Of a DNA stretch of 64,000 nt, positions 32,251-41,251 are shown in pieces. The stretch's first letter is position 1. Every line of letters starts with the position of its first letter. The position numbers and the translations under genes were made by a program. Source of the stretch: Thermococcus aggregans. GTDB taxonomy: Archaea; Methanobacteriota_B; Thermococci; Thermococcales; Thermococcaceae. The DNA lies in contig NZ_CP099582.1 of assembly GCF_024022995.1 (NCBI RefSeq), forward strand, positions 248,001 to 312,000, read 5' to 3'. The notes under the pieces were generated by a model. That model was not told the DNA's origin, ran no database searches, and saw only the letters and a program-made list of their open reading frames with translations.

Positions 32251-34056
32251 TTAAATTTTGTCTAGACCTAATTCCTCAAGTTTTTCTTTAGTAGGGATAC
32301 CGTTTTCATCCCATCCTCTTAGCGTGTAATATTCCTCAAGCATTTTTTCAAATTCTTCTTTTGGAAGCCTAATTTTCTCTTCTCCATCCGGGGGCATTGG
32401 TAGTGGTTCTTCGAACACTCTTGGAGGCAAGGTGTCGTCTTTTCTTGAGATTCCGGCTTCTCTAATGTTGAACACTCTAGTTAAATTCCAAATCCGTTCT
32501 CCAACTTTCAAGTACTCTACCAGAGAAAACTCAACTCCTATTGCATACTTCAAGCCACTTATGAAATCCTCGATACTTAATGGCATAAAGTCGCATACAA
32601 CCAAGGAAAATGCTGCAGCTCTCTCATCTTGTACCTCTTTCACGAATCTTGCAACACCTTTAGTAGAGAAACGCTTCAAAATTCCATCTGCTTCAGCCCT
32701 TGCTGTGAAAGCTCTTTGGTGGCAAGCCCCTCTATCTGAAGTTGCATATGCTAATGCCATTCCCCAAGAGCTTCTTGGCTCATAACCTGGAATTTCTAAA
32801 CCTTTAACATGCATTGCAAATTTTTCTGTCCCTTGGCCTATCTTTTCTGCTACTTTTTTGACACCTTCTGCGAGCACATCTCCTATTCCTCTTCTGTAGA
32901 CTATATCCTCTATCAGCCTTCTTTGTCCTTCAGCATCCCCAAACTTTGGCACATCAGGTAAAATACCTTTTTCAGCACACTCCATTGCAAACCCGACAAT
33001 GTTACCTGTAGAAATTGCGTCTAATCCAAACTCATTACATAGTAATACTGCTTTTGCAACGTCTCTAATGTCTTTTATTCCATTATTGCTTCCTAGTAGA
33101 GCTATGCACTCGTATTCAATTTTCACTTCTTTTCCATTAACTTCAACAACTCTACCACAGACAACAGGACAATTGTAACAGCTGACATCCCTTTTCGTGT
33201 AGTACCTCAAATTTGGGCCAATTATCCCATAATGGTCTTCTATAAATCCCTGTTGGAAGTTTCTAGTTGGTAGTATCCCCAATCTATTCATTGGGTCTAC
33301 TAGATATGCAGTTCCTATTACTCGCCTTATATGAATGTAATTGTGCTCCATTATTTTTTTGTTAAGTCTAACTGCTAGCTCTCTAAGTTTTCCTTTATCA
33401 AAGGTGCTAATTTCTTTTGAACCTTTTACTGCTATTGCTTTGAGGTTTTTGCTCCCCATAACTGCTCCTGGACCACCTCTAGCCGCCACCCCAGCCCTCC
33501 ATGGGTCATCGTCTTTATCGATCATTATTGCTGCAAATTTAACCAAGTTTTCTCCCGCGGGGCCTATTGAAGCTATATGGGCCTTTTTATCAGTCTCGGC
33601 TCTGATTTTCTCAACGGTTTCGCTTATGGATGACCCCCATATTTTACTAGCATCCCTAAATTCTACTTCATCGTCTATTATCCAAAGATATATTGGATCC
33701 TTGCTTTTTCCTTTTACGATTATCCCATCCCAACCAGCTTTTCTGAGTTCTGGACCAAAATATCCTCCCGCATGACAATCTAGATAAAGTCCAGTTAACG
33801 GGGATTTAGTAACTACTGTTGTTCTTCCAGAACTCGGAAATGGAGTTCCAGTCAATGGTCCATTTAAAAACATTAGCAAATTGTCGGGAGATAAAGGATT
33901 CGTTTTTGGTTTGAGAAAAGTATATAGGAAATACGCTCCTATTCCTTTGCCCCCGATGAACTTTCTGATGATTTCAGGTTCTACCTCCATTTCGCTTGTT
34001 TTTTCTTTAGACAAGTCAATTTCTAAGAATCTGCCAAATAATGGCTTCTTTCTCAC
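32251..34056 (-). CDS. Tungsten-containing aldehyde ferredoxin oxidoreductase family protein
   Basis: The protein has 601 residues, the family size. The pterin-binding N-terminal domain has GRFLEIDLS, GPLTGTPFPSSGR and ARGGPGAVMGSKNLKAIAV. The 4Fe-4S ligands are seen as SCYNCPVVCGR, with the fourth cysteine in LLCNEFGLDAIS. Thermococcales have several such enzymes (AOR, FOR, GAPOR, WOR4, WOR5); the sequence is clearly divergent from classical AOR, and I cannot say which aldehyde it oxidises. GTG start with GGAGGGACA upstream. It is followed after 37 bases by oadA. Confidence 0.92.
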   Translation of the reverse strand: MRKKPLFGRFLEIDLSKEKTSEMEVEPEIIRKFIGGKGIGAYFLYTFLKPKTNPLSPDNLLMFLNGPLTGTPFPSSGRTTVVTKSPLTGLYLDCHAGGYFGPELRKAGWDGIIVKGKSKDPIYLWIIDDEVEFRDASKIWGSSISETVEKIRAETDKKAHIASIGPAGENLVKFAAIMIDKDDDPWRAGVAARGGPGAVMGSKNLKAIAVKGSKEISTFDKGKLRELAVRLNKKIMEHNYIHIRRVIGTAYLVDPMNRLGILPTRNFQQGFIEDHYGIIGPNLRYYTKRDVSCYNCPVVCGRVVEVNGKEVKIEYECIALLGSNNGIKDIRDVAKAVLLCNEFGLDAISTGNIVGFAMECAEKGILPDVPKFGDAEGQRRLIEDIVYRRGIGDVLAEGVKKVAEKIGQGTEKFAMHVKGLEIPGYEPRSSWGMALAYATSDRGACHQRAFTARAEADGILKRFSTKGVARFVKEVQDERAAAFSLVVCDFMPLSIEDFISGLKYAIGVEFSLVEYLKVGERIWNLTRVFNIREAGISRKDDTLPPRVFEEPLPMPPDGEEKIRLPKEEFEKMLEEYYTLRGWDENGIPTKEKLEELGLDKI

Positions 34057-34086
34057 TTTTGTCCCTCCTTAAACTGCTTTATAGGT

Positions 34087-34266
34087 TTAATCATCAGAAA
34101 GCCCCTTATCACTTTCATCGCAAATTCCTAAAGCAAGTTTCACGGCTTTTTCGGCTATGACATCCAAGGGGTCTACCAGGGGGACCCTTAAATCTTCTTG
34201 CCTTAGAGCTACGCTTATTTCCGTACAGCCTGCTATTAATCCATCGCACCTTTTTTCAAGCTTTTT
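34087..34266 (-). pseudogene. C-terminal stub of an aspartate/glutamate racemase
   Basis: The minus-strand frame ending with TAA at 34087-34089 reads [20 protein letters not shown] and continues to the stop. GCTEI is the second catalytic cysteine motif of Asp/Glu racemases. Only the last 59 or so codons remain; there is no start codon and the frame is lost at about 34266, where a different gene fragment begins on the other strand. It is a remnant of a gene of about 230 residues. Confidence 0.8.
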
Positions 34267-34595
34267 GGCAGGACTTAGACTGGTTCTTCAAGGAATGGTT
34301 TTACACCCCAAAAGTGCCTGATTATGAAGTAAGAAACTTAAGTGTAACTCAGAGGGATGATAAATACTTCCTAACTTTTGAAATTGTTGACAAAAACAAC
34401 TTCACAATGCCTCTTGAAGTTGAGATAACGACTTCGAAAGAAAAGCTCGTTAAGAGAGTCTGGGTCAATGGAACTGCAAAGATAAGTTTTGAATTAGATG
34501 ATGCACCAACAAAAATAATCCTCGATCCAAATGAATGGATAGTAAACGAGAACAAAAAATATAATATTGAAGGAATAGAGACAGAAATAAACTGA
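34263..34595 (+). pseudogene. C-terminal stub of an M1-family aminopeptidase-like protein
   Basis: The plus-strand frame reads [23 protein letters not shown] from about 34263. In M1 metallopeptidases a D-L-x-W-F-F-x-x-W segment is followed by the beta-domain, as here. Only about 110 codons remain; a GTG at 34314 is an in-frame codon without ribosome site. It abuts the racemase stub at about 34262-34268, so one deletion probably truncated both genes. Confidence 0.65.
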
Positions 34596-34625
34596 TCTTG
34601 TTTTATCATTTTTATGTTCAAAAAC

Positions 34626-34665
34626 TCTTAAATATTTCTATAGTTTTAACATACAAACGTCAATA
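34626..34665 (+). promoter_or_regulatory. purT promoter with a candidate purine operator
   Basis: CTCTTAAATATTTC is the TATA region (about 34626-34638). TTTTAACAT, four bases, then ACGTCAATA (34644-34665) forms an imperfect inverted repeat near the expected transcription start. Its 9-4-9 geometry and ACAT/ATGT-like core match better copies before purE/purD and the downstream purP. Confidence 0.45.
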
Positions 34666-34681
34666 AATTTAGGTGATACCC

Positions 34682-35971
34682 ATGATAAGTATTAGAGACG
34701 AAATTGGAACTCCCTTAACTGATTCTGCCGTCAAGATAATGCTCCTTGGAAGCGGGGAGCTTGGAAAAGAGATAGCCATAGAGGCTCAAAGATTGGGAGT
34801 GGAAGTTATTGCAGTTGATCGCTATGCCAATGCTCCTGCAATGCAGGTAGCTCACAAAAGCTACGTCGGCAATATGAAGGACAAGGACTTCCTCTGGAGC
34901 ATCGTGGAGAGAGAAAAACCCGACGCAATAGTGCCGGAGATAGAGGCCATAAACCTCGATGCACTCTTTGAGTTTGAGGAGGAGGGCTACTTCGTTGTCC
35001 CAAATGCCAAAGCGACCTGGATCGCAATGCACCGCGAGAGAACGAGAGAGACGCTCGCGAAGAAAGCAAAAGTCCCCACATCAAGATACGCCTACGCGAC
35101 AACATTAGATGAGCTTTATGAGGCATGCGAAAAGATAGGATACCCATGCCACACCAAAGCCATAATGAGCTCCAGTGGAAAAGGTTCTTATTTCGTCAAA
35201 AGCCCCGAAGATATTCCAAAGGCATGGGAAGTTGCAAAGAAAAAAGCCCGTGGCAGTGCCGATAAAATAATAGTTGAAGAGCATATAGACTTCGACATCG
35301 AAATAACCGAGCTTGCAGTGAGGCATTTCGATGAGAACGGGAAGATAGTTACCACTTTCCCAAAGCCCGTTGGTCATTACCAAATTGAAGGGGATTACCA
35401 CTCAAGCTGGCAGCCAGCAGAGATAAGCGAGAAAGCGGAGCGTGAGGTTTATAGAATAACCAAAAAGATTACCGACGTCCTCGGGGGAGTTGGAATCTTT
35501 GGAGTTGAGATGTTCGTCAAAGGGGACAAGGTATGGGCTAATGAAGTCTCCCCGAGACCCCACGACACGGGAATGGTGACCATGGCGTCACATCCTACAG
35601 GCTTTTCCGAGTTTGGCCTCCACGTTAGGGCTATTTTGGGGCTTCCAATTCCAGCGGTAGAAGAAAATGGCATTAGAAAGTTCCCAATCTTAACGCCAGC
35701 TGCAACCCACGTGATCTTGTCAAACCAAGAAGGCTACGCTCCAAGGTTCAGGAACGTCTTTAAGGCATTGAACATTCCAAACACGACCGTTAGGTTCTTC
35801 GGAAAGCCCGAAGCGTATAAAGGAAGGCGCCTTGGCGTTGCCCTTGCATGGGATAGTGACGTTCAAGTGGCAAAGAGGAAAGCAGAGCAAGTTGCCCACA
35901 TAATAGAGCTCAAAACAAGAAGCGGGGAATGGCAGGGTCAGGGCTTCATAAAAAAGAAGCATCTGCTTTGA
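34682..35971 (+). CDS. purT: Formate-dependent phosphoribosylglycinamide formyltransferase
   Basis: ATP-grasp enzyme of about 429 residues. It uses ATP and formate to make formylglycinamide ribotide, the folate-free version of step 3 of purine synthesis. LLGSGELGKEIAIEAQRLG is the N-terminal fold, SSGKGSYFVKS is the ATP-grasp loop, and GVEMFVKGDKVWANEVSPRPHD is the C-terminal catalytic region. AGGTGATACCC precedes the ATG at 34682. The folate-free route fits the Thermococcales, which lack standard folate cofactors. Confidence 0.97.
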   Translation: MISIRDEIGTPLTDSAVKIMLLGSGELGKEIAIEAQRLGVEVIAVDRYANAPAMQVAHKSYVGNMKDKDFLWSIVEREKPDAIVPEIEAINLDALFEFEEEGYFVVPNAKATWIAMHRERTRETLAKKAKVPTSRYAYATTLDELYEACEKIGYPCHTKAIMSSSGKGSYFVKSPEDIPKAWEVAKKKARGSADKIIVEEHIDFDIEITELAVRHFDENGKIVTTFPKPVGHYQIEGDYHSSWQPAEISEKAEREVYRITKKITDVLGGVGIFGVEMFVKGDKVWANEVSPRPHDTGMVTMASHPTGFSEFGLHVRAILGLPIPAVEENGIRKFPILTPAATHVILSNQEGYAPRFRNVFKALNIPNTTVRFFGKPEAYKGRRLGVALAWDSDVQVAKRKAEQVAHIIELKTRSGEWQGQGFIKKKHLL

Positions 35972-36090
35972 GTTTGTTTTTTCTATTTGAGTTTCCTTCT
36001 TATTTCCCAGCAAATCAGCTTTAACATCTTTCCAACCCGCTTTATACGTAGCACCTTTTTCAACCGAAATCCTTAAAAAGATTCTAATCG

Positions 36091-36114
36091 GAATCATTCT
36101 CATGAGAATCATTC
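36091..36114 (+). repeat. 15-bp-period direct repeat at the start of the second DUF234 ATPase gene
   Basis: GAATCATTC occurs at 36091-36099 and 36106-36114, with TCATGA between. The internal ATTCTCATGAGAAT (36096-36109) is a perfect 14-bp palindrome containing the start codon. The paralogue at 1549-2787 has a different repeat in the same place and with the same 15-base period. Confidence 0.55.
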
Positions 36115-37346
36115 CAAGAAGAATTGAACTTGCACAGCTTGAGAGTGAAGGCTGGAAAATGCTCTATGGAAGAAGAAAGACGGGAAAGACCTTTCTCGTT
36201 CAGCACTTCGTTGAACATGATAGATTCTACTTCGTAAATCGGGATGGAACCATACTCGATTTAACATCAGGAAAATACATGAACTACGATGAGTTTCGGA
36301 GAGAATTCCTTGATAATCTCGGAAAAGAGAAAATTGTAATAGATGAGTTTCACCGCCTTCCAGATGGCTTTCTTGATCTTCTCCACGCTCACTCAACTCT
36401 GGATAGCGAGCTTATCCTTATAACTTCGACCCTATGGCTGACAGTGAGAATTCTCTCAATGCGTGAGAGTCCCCTCCTCGGGATAGTGCTTCCTGTTAAG
36501 ATTGGTCTAATCGACGAAAGGGAAATTCTCGTAGAACTGTCGAGGGAAGTCAATGGGAAAGAGCTTATTGAGGCTTCAACGTACCTTCGTGAACCGATGC
36601 TTGTGCCTTCTTATAAGCCACCGCTCAGGGAGTTCCTAACCGATTACCTACACTCATCTGGCCCAATTATCAAGGATATCATAGGAGAAACCTTCACTCA
36701 AGAGGAAATTTTCTTCTCTGAGGTCTACCAAGGTGTCCTCCATTCGATAGCAGACGGAAAATCAAAGAGTGGCGAAATTGGAAGCTATCTACTTTCCAAA
36801 GGATTAATTGAATCACCTTCCAGCATTCAGAAGTATCTTAAAGTACTGTCCTCAATGGGGCTCATAAAGAAAAAGCCAATCCATGGAAAGAAAAGGCGCT
36901 TCCGCTACTCAATAGTCTCACCTCTCCTCGACCTCCACTTCTATCTCGAGGCAAAGTACGCCTATACTGAGCTCGAGACACCCAAAGAGTTCATCAGGAA
37001 AGCCGTTGATGAAAAGGTTCCAAGGCATGTTGAGGGTTTCATTGAGAGCCTTCTGGCTAAGACTTATGGTTTAAGACCGGTGAAAGTTGAGCTCCCAGCT
37101 CTTGAGCTTGATATCGCATTAATGAGCTTCAGCAAACTTGAGCTGGTAGGGGAGGTTAAGTGGAAAAGCAGGGTTAAGCGTGAAGAAGTGAAAAAAATTG
37201 AAGAGAAGCTTTCTAAATTCAAGTGCAGGAAAGTTCTTGTTGTTCCATCTAAGGAAGTCCTTGAAAAAGAACCTAAAGGGATTGAAGTGTTAACTCCCGA
37301 GGATCTCCTAGAAATTGCAAAAAGAAGCTTAGAAGCACTTGTTTAA
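36102..37346 (+). CDS. Archaeal AAA-type ATPase with C-terminal DUF234 nuclease-like domain
   Basis: The protein has 414 residues and is a paralogue of the gene at 1549-2787: Walker [10 protein letters not shown], Walker [10 protein letters not shown], a winged-helix-like middle region with DGKSKSGEI, and the C-terminal LELDIALM...GEVKWKSR block resembling a PD-(D/E)XK core. CCTTAAAAAG near 36071-36080 predicts a leaderless start at the ATG 36102. It sits alone between purT and the convergent purE, interrupting a run of purine genes, as expected of a mobile gene. Confidence 0.85.
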   Translation: MRIIPRRIELAQLESEGWKMLYGRRKTGKTFLVQHFVEHDRFYFVNRDGTILDLTSGKYMNYDEFRREFLDNLGKEKIVIDEFHRLPDGFLDLLHAHSTLDSELILITSTLWLTVRILSMRESPLLGIVLPVKIGLIDEREILVELSREVNGKELIEASTYLREPMLVPSYKPPLREFLTDYLHSSGPIIKDIIGETFTQEEIFFSEVYQGVLHSIADGKSKSGEIGSYLLSKGLIESPSSIQKYLKVLSSMGLIKKKPIHGKKRRFRYSIVSPLLDLHFYLEAKYAYTELETPKEFIRKAVDEKVPRHVEGFIESLLAKTYGLRPVKVELPALELDIALMSFSKLELVGEVKWKSRVKREEVKKIEEKLSKFKCRKVLVVPSKEVLEKEPKGIEVLTPEDLLEIAKRSLEALV

Positions 37347-37774
37347 CTCTGCATCCTTTTCCTGTATTCTTCAAGCTTTTTCTTTAAGCTCTCATCTTTT
37401 AATGCCAAAATCTCAATGGCTAGCAGTGCGGCGTTCTTTCCGTTGTCTATTCCCACAGTAGCTACTGGAACCCCCGGTGGCATTTGGGCAATGCTCAAGA
37501 GAGAATCCAAACCACCGAGCTTTGCTGAAACTGGAACTCCTATCACAGGTTTAGTCGTATGAGCCGCTATCACTCCAGGTAAGGCGGCGCTTAAACCAGC
37601 TATGGCAATAAAGACATCATAGTCTTTCTTTGCTAATTCCTCAACTTTTTTCGGGTTTCTATGGGCAGATGCCACTTCTACATCGTAGCTAACTCCAAAT
37701 TCATCAAGCACTTTCGTAACTTTTTCCGCAATGTGAGAATCACTCTTGCTCCCCATTACCACGAGCACTTTCAT
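37343..37774 (-). CDS. purE: N5-carboxyaminoimidazole ribonucleotide mutase (AIR carboxylase)
   Basis: The protein has 143 residues. [14 protein letters not shown] and [12 protein letters not shown] are the phosphate and CO2-binding motifs of Pur[27 protein letters not shown] completes the core. The ATG at 37774 has GGTGATATC upstream and gives the usual PurE length; a longer frame begins in the promoter. It is divergent from purD and shares a palindromic operator region with it. Confidence 0.96.
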   Translation of the reverse strand: MKVLVVMGSKSDSHIAEKVTKVLDEFGVSYDVEVASAHRNPKKVEELAKKDYDVFIAIAGLSAALPGVIAAHTTKPVIGVPVSAKLGGLDSLLSIAQMPPGVPVATVGIDNGKNAALLAIEILALKDESLKKKLEEYRKRMQS

Positions 37775-37813
37775 GATATCACCAGATCCCTCTGGGAAGT
37801 TTACCCTTATAAA

Positions 37814-37835
37814 TTTTGTCATTTAAATGTCAAAA
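37814..37835. promoter_or_regulatory. Candidate purine-regulator operator between divergent purE and purD
   Basis: TTTTGTCAT, TTAA, ATGTCAAAA: an inverted repeat of two 9-base arms with a four-base spacer and one mismatched pair. It lies directly next to the purE TATA box (AATTTATAAG on the minus strand) and upstream of the purD TATA box (AGCTTAAAAAC, about 37838-37848). The same 9-4-9 layout precedes purP at 62223. Confidence 0.6.
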
Positions 37836-37880
37836 TAAAGCTTAAAAACAAGTAATTTTAACAAATTTATGGTGAAGATC

Positions 37881-39185
37881 ATGCGAGTTTTACTTGTAGG
37901 TGCAGGTGGAAGAGAAAATGCAATTGCTGAGGCCCTGTCAGAGGATGCAGAACTTTACGTTGTTGCAAAACACAAAAACCCAAGCATCAAGAGAATTGCA
38001 GCGGAGTACGGGATTGCTAAAGAGACCGACGTTCAAAAAGTCCTCGATTTTGCTCTGAAGTGGAATGTTGATATGGCTTTTATTGGACCGGAGACTCCGT
38101 TAGAGAAGGGAATCGTGGATGTCCTTGAAGAAAATGGAATCCCAACAGTCGGCCCTTCAAAAGAAGCTGCCATGCTTGAGACAAATAAGGCGTTTGCAAG
38201 ACAAATAATGGAGAAATACAAAATTCCGGGAAGGAAATTGTTCAAAGTTTTCGATGACGTTGCTGAAATGAAAACATGGATAGATGAGTTTGGAAAACCC
38301 GTTGTTGTTAAACCCCTTGGGCTTACCGGAGGCAAAGGAGTTAAAGTCGTCGGATACCAGCTCAAAGACAATGAAGAGGCAAAGGAATATGCAAAGGCCT
38401 TGATAGAGAAGGATGGGAAAGTACTCGTTGAGGAAAGAACTGATGGAGTAGAGTTCACGTTCCAAGTTTTTACCGATGGAAAGAAAGTTATTCCAATGCC
38501 TCTGGCTCAGGATTATCCCCATGCGTATGAAGGCGACATCGGACCAATAACCGGTGGAATGGGCTCTTATTCCTGTGAAAACCACCTACTACCATTTGTC
38601 GAGAAGAAAGACTACGAAAAAGCCTTTGAGACTCTCAAAAAGACCATCGATGCTATGCGTAAAGAAGGGATTCCGTATAAGGGCATTCTCTACGGCCAGT
38701 TCATGCTTGCAAGGGACGAACCTAAGATAATCGAGTACAACGCCCGCTTTGGGGATCCGGAGGCAATGAATGTTCTTCCAATTCTAAAGACTTCCCTTCT
38801 TGAAATTGCAGAGGAAATTGTCGATGGCAACTTAAAGAGAGCTGAATTTGAGCAGAAAGCCACAGTTGTGAAGTATCTGGTGCCAAAAGGGTATCCCACT
38901 AATCCAATCAAGGGAGCCAAAGTTCAAATCAGCGAGGATAAAATCAGAGAAGAGGGAGCTAAGGTCTACTATGCCTCGGTAGATGAAAACCTCACAATGC
39001 TTGGTTCAAGGGCATTGGCCATTGTGGGAATAGCCGATTCTTTAGAAGAGGCTGAAAAAATAGCTTCCGCCGGGATAAAGCACGTCAAGGGTGAGATTTT
39101 CTACCGCAGAGATGTTGGAACCAAAGAAAGCATTGCAAAAAGGATTGAACTCATGAAAACAATTAGAGGTGGGCGAAATGATTGA
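37881..39185 (+). CDS. purD: Phosphoribosylamine-glycine ligase (GAR synthetase)
   Basis: ATP-grasp enzyme of about 434 residues. VLLVGAGGRENAIAEAL is the N-terminal motif; KPLGLTGGKGVKVV is the ATP-grasp loop; YNARFGDPEAMNVLP is the family signature. The ATG at 37881 follows GGTGAAGATC and begins the standard MRVLLVG sequence. Its end overlaps the purP start by eight bases, so purD-purP-purS-purQ-purL form one operon. Confidence 0.97.
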   Translation: MRVLLVGAGGRENAIAEALSEDAELYVVAKHKNPSIKRIAAEYGIAKETDVQKVLDFALKWNVDMAFIGPETPLEKGIVDVLEENGIPTVGPSKEAAMLETNKAFARQIMEKYKIPGRKLFKVFDDVAEMKTWIDEFGKPVVVKPLGLTGGKGVKVVGYQLKDNEEAKEYAKALIEKDGKVLVEERTDGVEFTFQVFTDGKKVIPMPLAQDYPHAYEGDIGPITGGMGSYSCENHLLPFVEKKDYEKAFETLKKTIDAMRKEGIPYKGILYGQFMLARDEPKIIEYNARFGDPEAMNVLPILKTSLLEIAEEIVDGNLKRAEFEQKATVVKYLVPKGYPTNPIKGAKVQISEDKIREEGAKVYYASVDENLTMLGSRALAIVGIADSLEEAEKIASAGIKHVKGEIFYRRDVGTKESIAKRIELMKTIRGGRND

Positions 39186-40320
39186 AAGGGAGCAGATTCT
39201 GGAAGTTTTGGAGAATTACGACAAAGAAAACATAATTATCGGGGCAATCGGGAGCCATTCTGCCCTTGACATAGCGGATGGTGCTAAAGAAGAGGGTTTT
39301 AAGACTCTCATCGTGTCTCAAAAGGGGAGACATAGAACCTATGCGGAGTACTTCAAGGAAAAGAAGACAAAAGACGACCTAACAAAGGGGTTTATTGATG
39401 AAGTAATAGTTTTGGAAAAGTTCGCCCAAATCATTGATATTCAAGAGGAACTGAGGAAAAAGAACGTTATCTTTATACCCAACCGCTCCTTCGTGGTCTA
39501 TACGGGTATTGATAGAGTAGAAAATGAATTTCTGGTGCCTCTCTTTGGGAGCCGCAATTTACTCAGGAGCGAGGAAAGGAGCGAGGAGAAAAGCTACTAC
39601 TGGCTCCTTGAGAAAGCTGGGTTGCCTTATCCCGAGCCCGTAGAACCTGAGGAGATAAACGATGTTGGCCTTGTAATTGTTAAGCTTCCTCACGCAAAGA
39701 AGAGACTCGAAAGAGGATTTTTCACTGCTGCAAGCTATAAGGAGTTTAGAGAAAAAGCTGAGAAGCTTATGAAACTCGGCGTAATCACTGAGGAAGACTT
39801 AGCCAAAGCGAGAATTGAGCGCTACATCATCGGACCGGTATTTAACTTTGACTTCTTCTATTCACCCATTGACGGGGAAATAGAACTCCTCGGCATAGAC
39901 TGGCGTTTTGAGACAAGTTTGGATGGGCATGTTAGATTGCCAGCTTCTCAGCAGCTTACTCTGCCAAAGCGCCAGTTCGAGCCAGAATACACAGTTTGCG
40001 GGCATGCAAGCTCAACGCTCCGTGAGAGCCTCTTGGAGAAAGTCTTCGATATGGCCGAGCGCTACGTTGAAGCCACGAAGAAGTACTACTCACCCGGCAT
40101 AATTGGACCTTTCACACTGCAGACTGCAGTTGACAAAGACCTTAACTTCTACATCTACGACGTCGCTCCGAGGACTGGTGGAGGAACAAACATCCACATG
40201 GCAATGGGGCACCCATATGGAAACGCCCTCTGGAGAAAGCCAATGAGCACCGGAAGGAGGATCGCTCTTGAAATTAAGAGGGCTATTGAGCTGGATGAGC
40301 TTGAGAAGGTTGTTACGTGA
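39178..40320 (+). CDS. purP: FAICAR synthetase (formate-dependent AICAR formyltransferase)
   Basis: ATP-grasp enzyme of about 380 residues. Archaeal PurP makes FAICAR from AICAR, formate and ATP. The N-terminus GAIGSHSALDIADGAKEEGF and the C-terminal DVAPRTGGGTNIHMAMGHPY and [13 protein letters not shown] segments are characteristic. The ATG at 39178 follows AGGTGGGCGA. This is one of three PurP-like genes in the window (also 49777-50706 and 62289-63290) and the longest of them; which one is the main enzyme cannot be told from the sequence. Confidence 0.9.
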   Translation: MIEREQILEVLENYDKENIIIGAIGSHSALDIADGAKEEGFKTLIVSQKGRHRTYAEYFKEKKTKDDLTKGFIDEVIVLEKFAQIIDIQEELRKKNVIFIPNRSFVVYTGIDRVENEFLVPLFGSRNLLRSEERSEEKSYYWLLEKAGLPYPEPVEPEEINDVGLVIVKLPHAKKRLERGFFTAASYKEFREKAEKLMKLGVITEEDLAKARIERYIIGPVFNFDFFYSPIDGEIELLGIDWRFETSLDGHVRLPASQQLTLPKRQFEPEYTVCGHASSTLRESLLEKVFDMAERYVEATKKYYSPGIIGPFTLQTAVDKDLNFYIYDVAPRTGGGTNIHMAMGHPYGNALWRKPMSTGRRIALEIKRAIELDELEKVVT

Positions 40321-40330
40321 GGTGATGCTC

Positions 40331-40576
40331 ATGAAATATAAGGCAAAGATTATTGTACGCCTAAAGGAAGGGCTTAACGACCCAGAAGGAAGAGTAATCG
40401 GGAAGGCGCTCAAAAACTTAGGCTATAAAATTGAAGATCTAAAGGTTCCAAAATACTTTGAGGTTGTTTTTGAGAGCGATAAGCCAGAGAAAGAAGTGGA
40501 AGAGATGTGCAAGCGTTTGTTAGCAAACCCAGTTATCCACACCTACGAGTACCAACTTGAACCCTTGGGTGAGTGA
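40331..40576 (+). CDS. purS: Phosphoribosylformylglycinamidine synthase subunit PurS
   Basis: The protein has 81 residues and the usual PurS sequence [20 protein letters not shown]. PurS links PurQ and PurL in the small-subunit type of FGAM synthase. GAGGTGATGCTC precedes the ATG at 40331; a longer frame extends back into purP and is not used. It is separated by one base from purQ. Confidence 0.96.
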   Translation: MKYKAKIIVRLKEGLNDPEGRVIGKALKNLGYKIEDLKVPKYFEVVFESDKPEKEVEEMCKRLLANPVIHTYEYQLEPLGE

Positions 40577-40577
40577 G

Positions 40578-41246
40578 ATGCCCAAGTTTGCCGTTATAGT
40601 ATTCCCAGGGACAAACTGCGACTTTGAGACAGTTGAAGCAATCAAAAAAGCCGGTGGAGAAGCAGAGCGAGTGTGGTATAAGTCATCCCTCAAAGACTTT
40701 GACGGCGTGGTTTTGCCAGGAGGCTTTAGCTATGCCGATTATTTGAGGGCCGGAGCAATAAGCGCAAGGGCAGAGATAATGGAGGAAGTTAAAGCTCTCG
40801 TCAGTGAGGGTAAACCTGTGTTAGGAATCTGCAACGGCTTTCAAATCTTAACCGAAAGCGGCCTTTTGCCCGGAGCATTGAGGCCAAACAAGGTTCCAAG
40901 GTTTCTATGCAAGTGGGTTTACCTTAGAGTTAACGATGCCCAAACAGCGTTTACCCAATTTTACAAAGAAGGAGAAGTCATTAGAATGCCAATAGCCCAC
41001 GCTGAAGGGAATTACTATACCGATTCTCCGAAAGTTAGAATCGTCTTCCAGTACAGCAACGAAAAAGGAAATGTAACGGAAGACGCAAATCCAAATGGTT
41101 CTCTCTTGAATATCGCCGGAGTAAGCAATGAAAAGGGAAACGTTCTCGGCATGATGCCCCATCCGGAAAGAGCCAGCGACAAATGGCTCGGGAGCGAGGA
41201 CGGGCTAAAAGTGTTCAAGTCAATGGTGGAGTATGCCAAGAGGTGA
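40578..41246 (+). CDS. purQ: Phosphoribosylformylglycinamidine synthase subunit PurQ (glutaminase)
   Basis: Class I glutamine amidotransferase of 222 residues. The nucleophile cysteine is in [10 protein letters not shown], and the His/Glu pair is near the C-terminus in MMPHPERAS. It releases ammonia for PurL. The ATG at 40578 follows directly on the purS stop (TGAG ATG). Confidence 0.97.
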   Translation: MPKFAVIVFPGTNCDFETVEAIKKAGGEAERVWYKSSLKDFDGVVLPGGFSYADYLRAGAISARAEIMEEVKALVSEGKPVLGICNGFQILTESGLLPGALRPNKVPRFLCKWVYLRVNDAQTAFTQFYKEGEVIRMPIAHAEGNYYTDSPKVRIVFQYSNEKGNVTEDANPNGSLLNIAGVSNEKGNVLGMMPHPERASDKWLGSEDGLKVFKSMVEYAKR

Positions 41247-41251
41247 GTCTC

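Noticed and set aside
35972-36101. A coding-like minus-strand frame with ATYKAGWKDVKADLLG between purT and the ATPase
   Set aside because: It continues far into purT antisense and starts inside the ATPase gene; it is more likely chance plus the ATPase promoter.
37823-37880. A longer purE or purD start
   Set aside because: Upstream in-frame codons lie within promoter and operator sequence; the ribosome sites point to 37774 and 37881.
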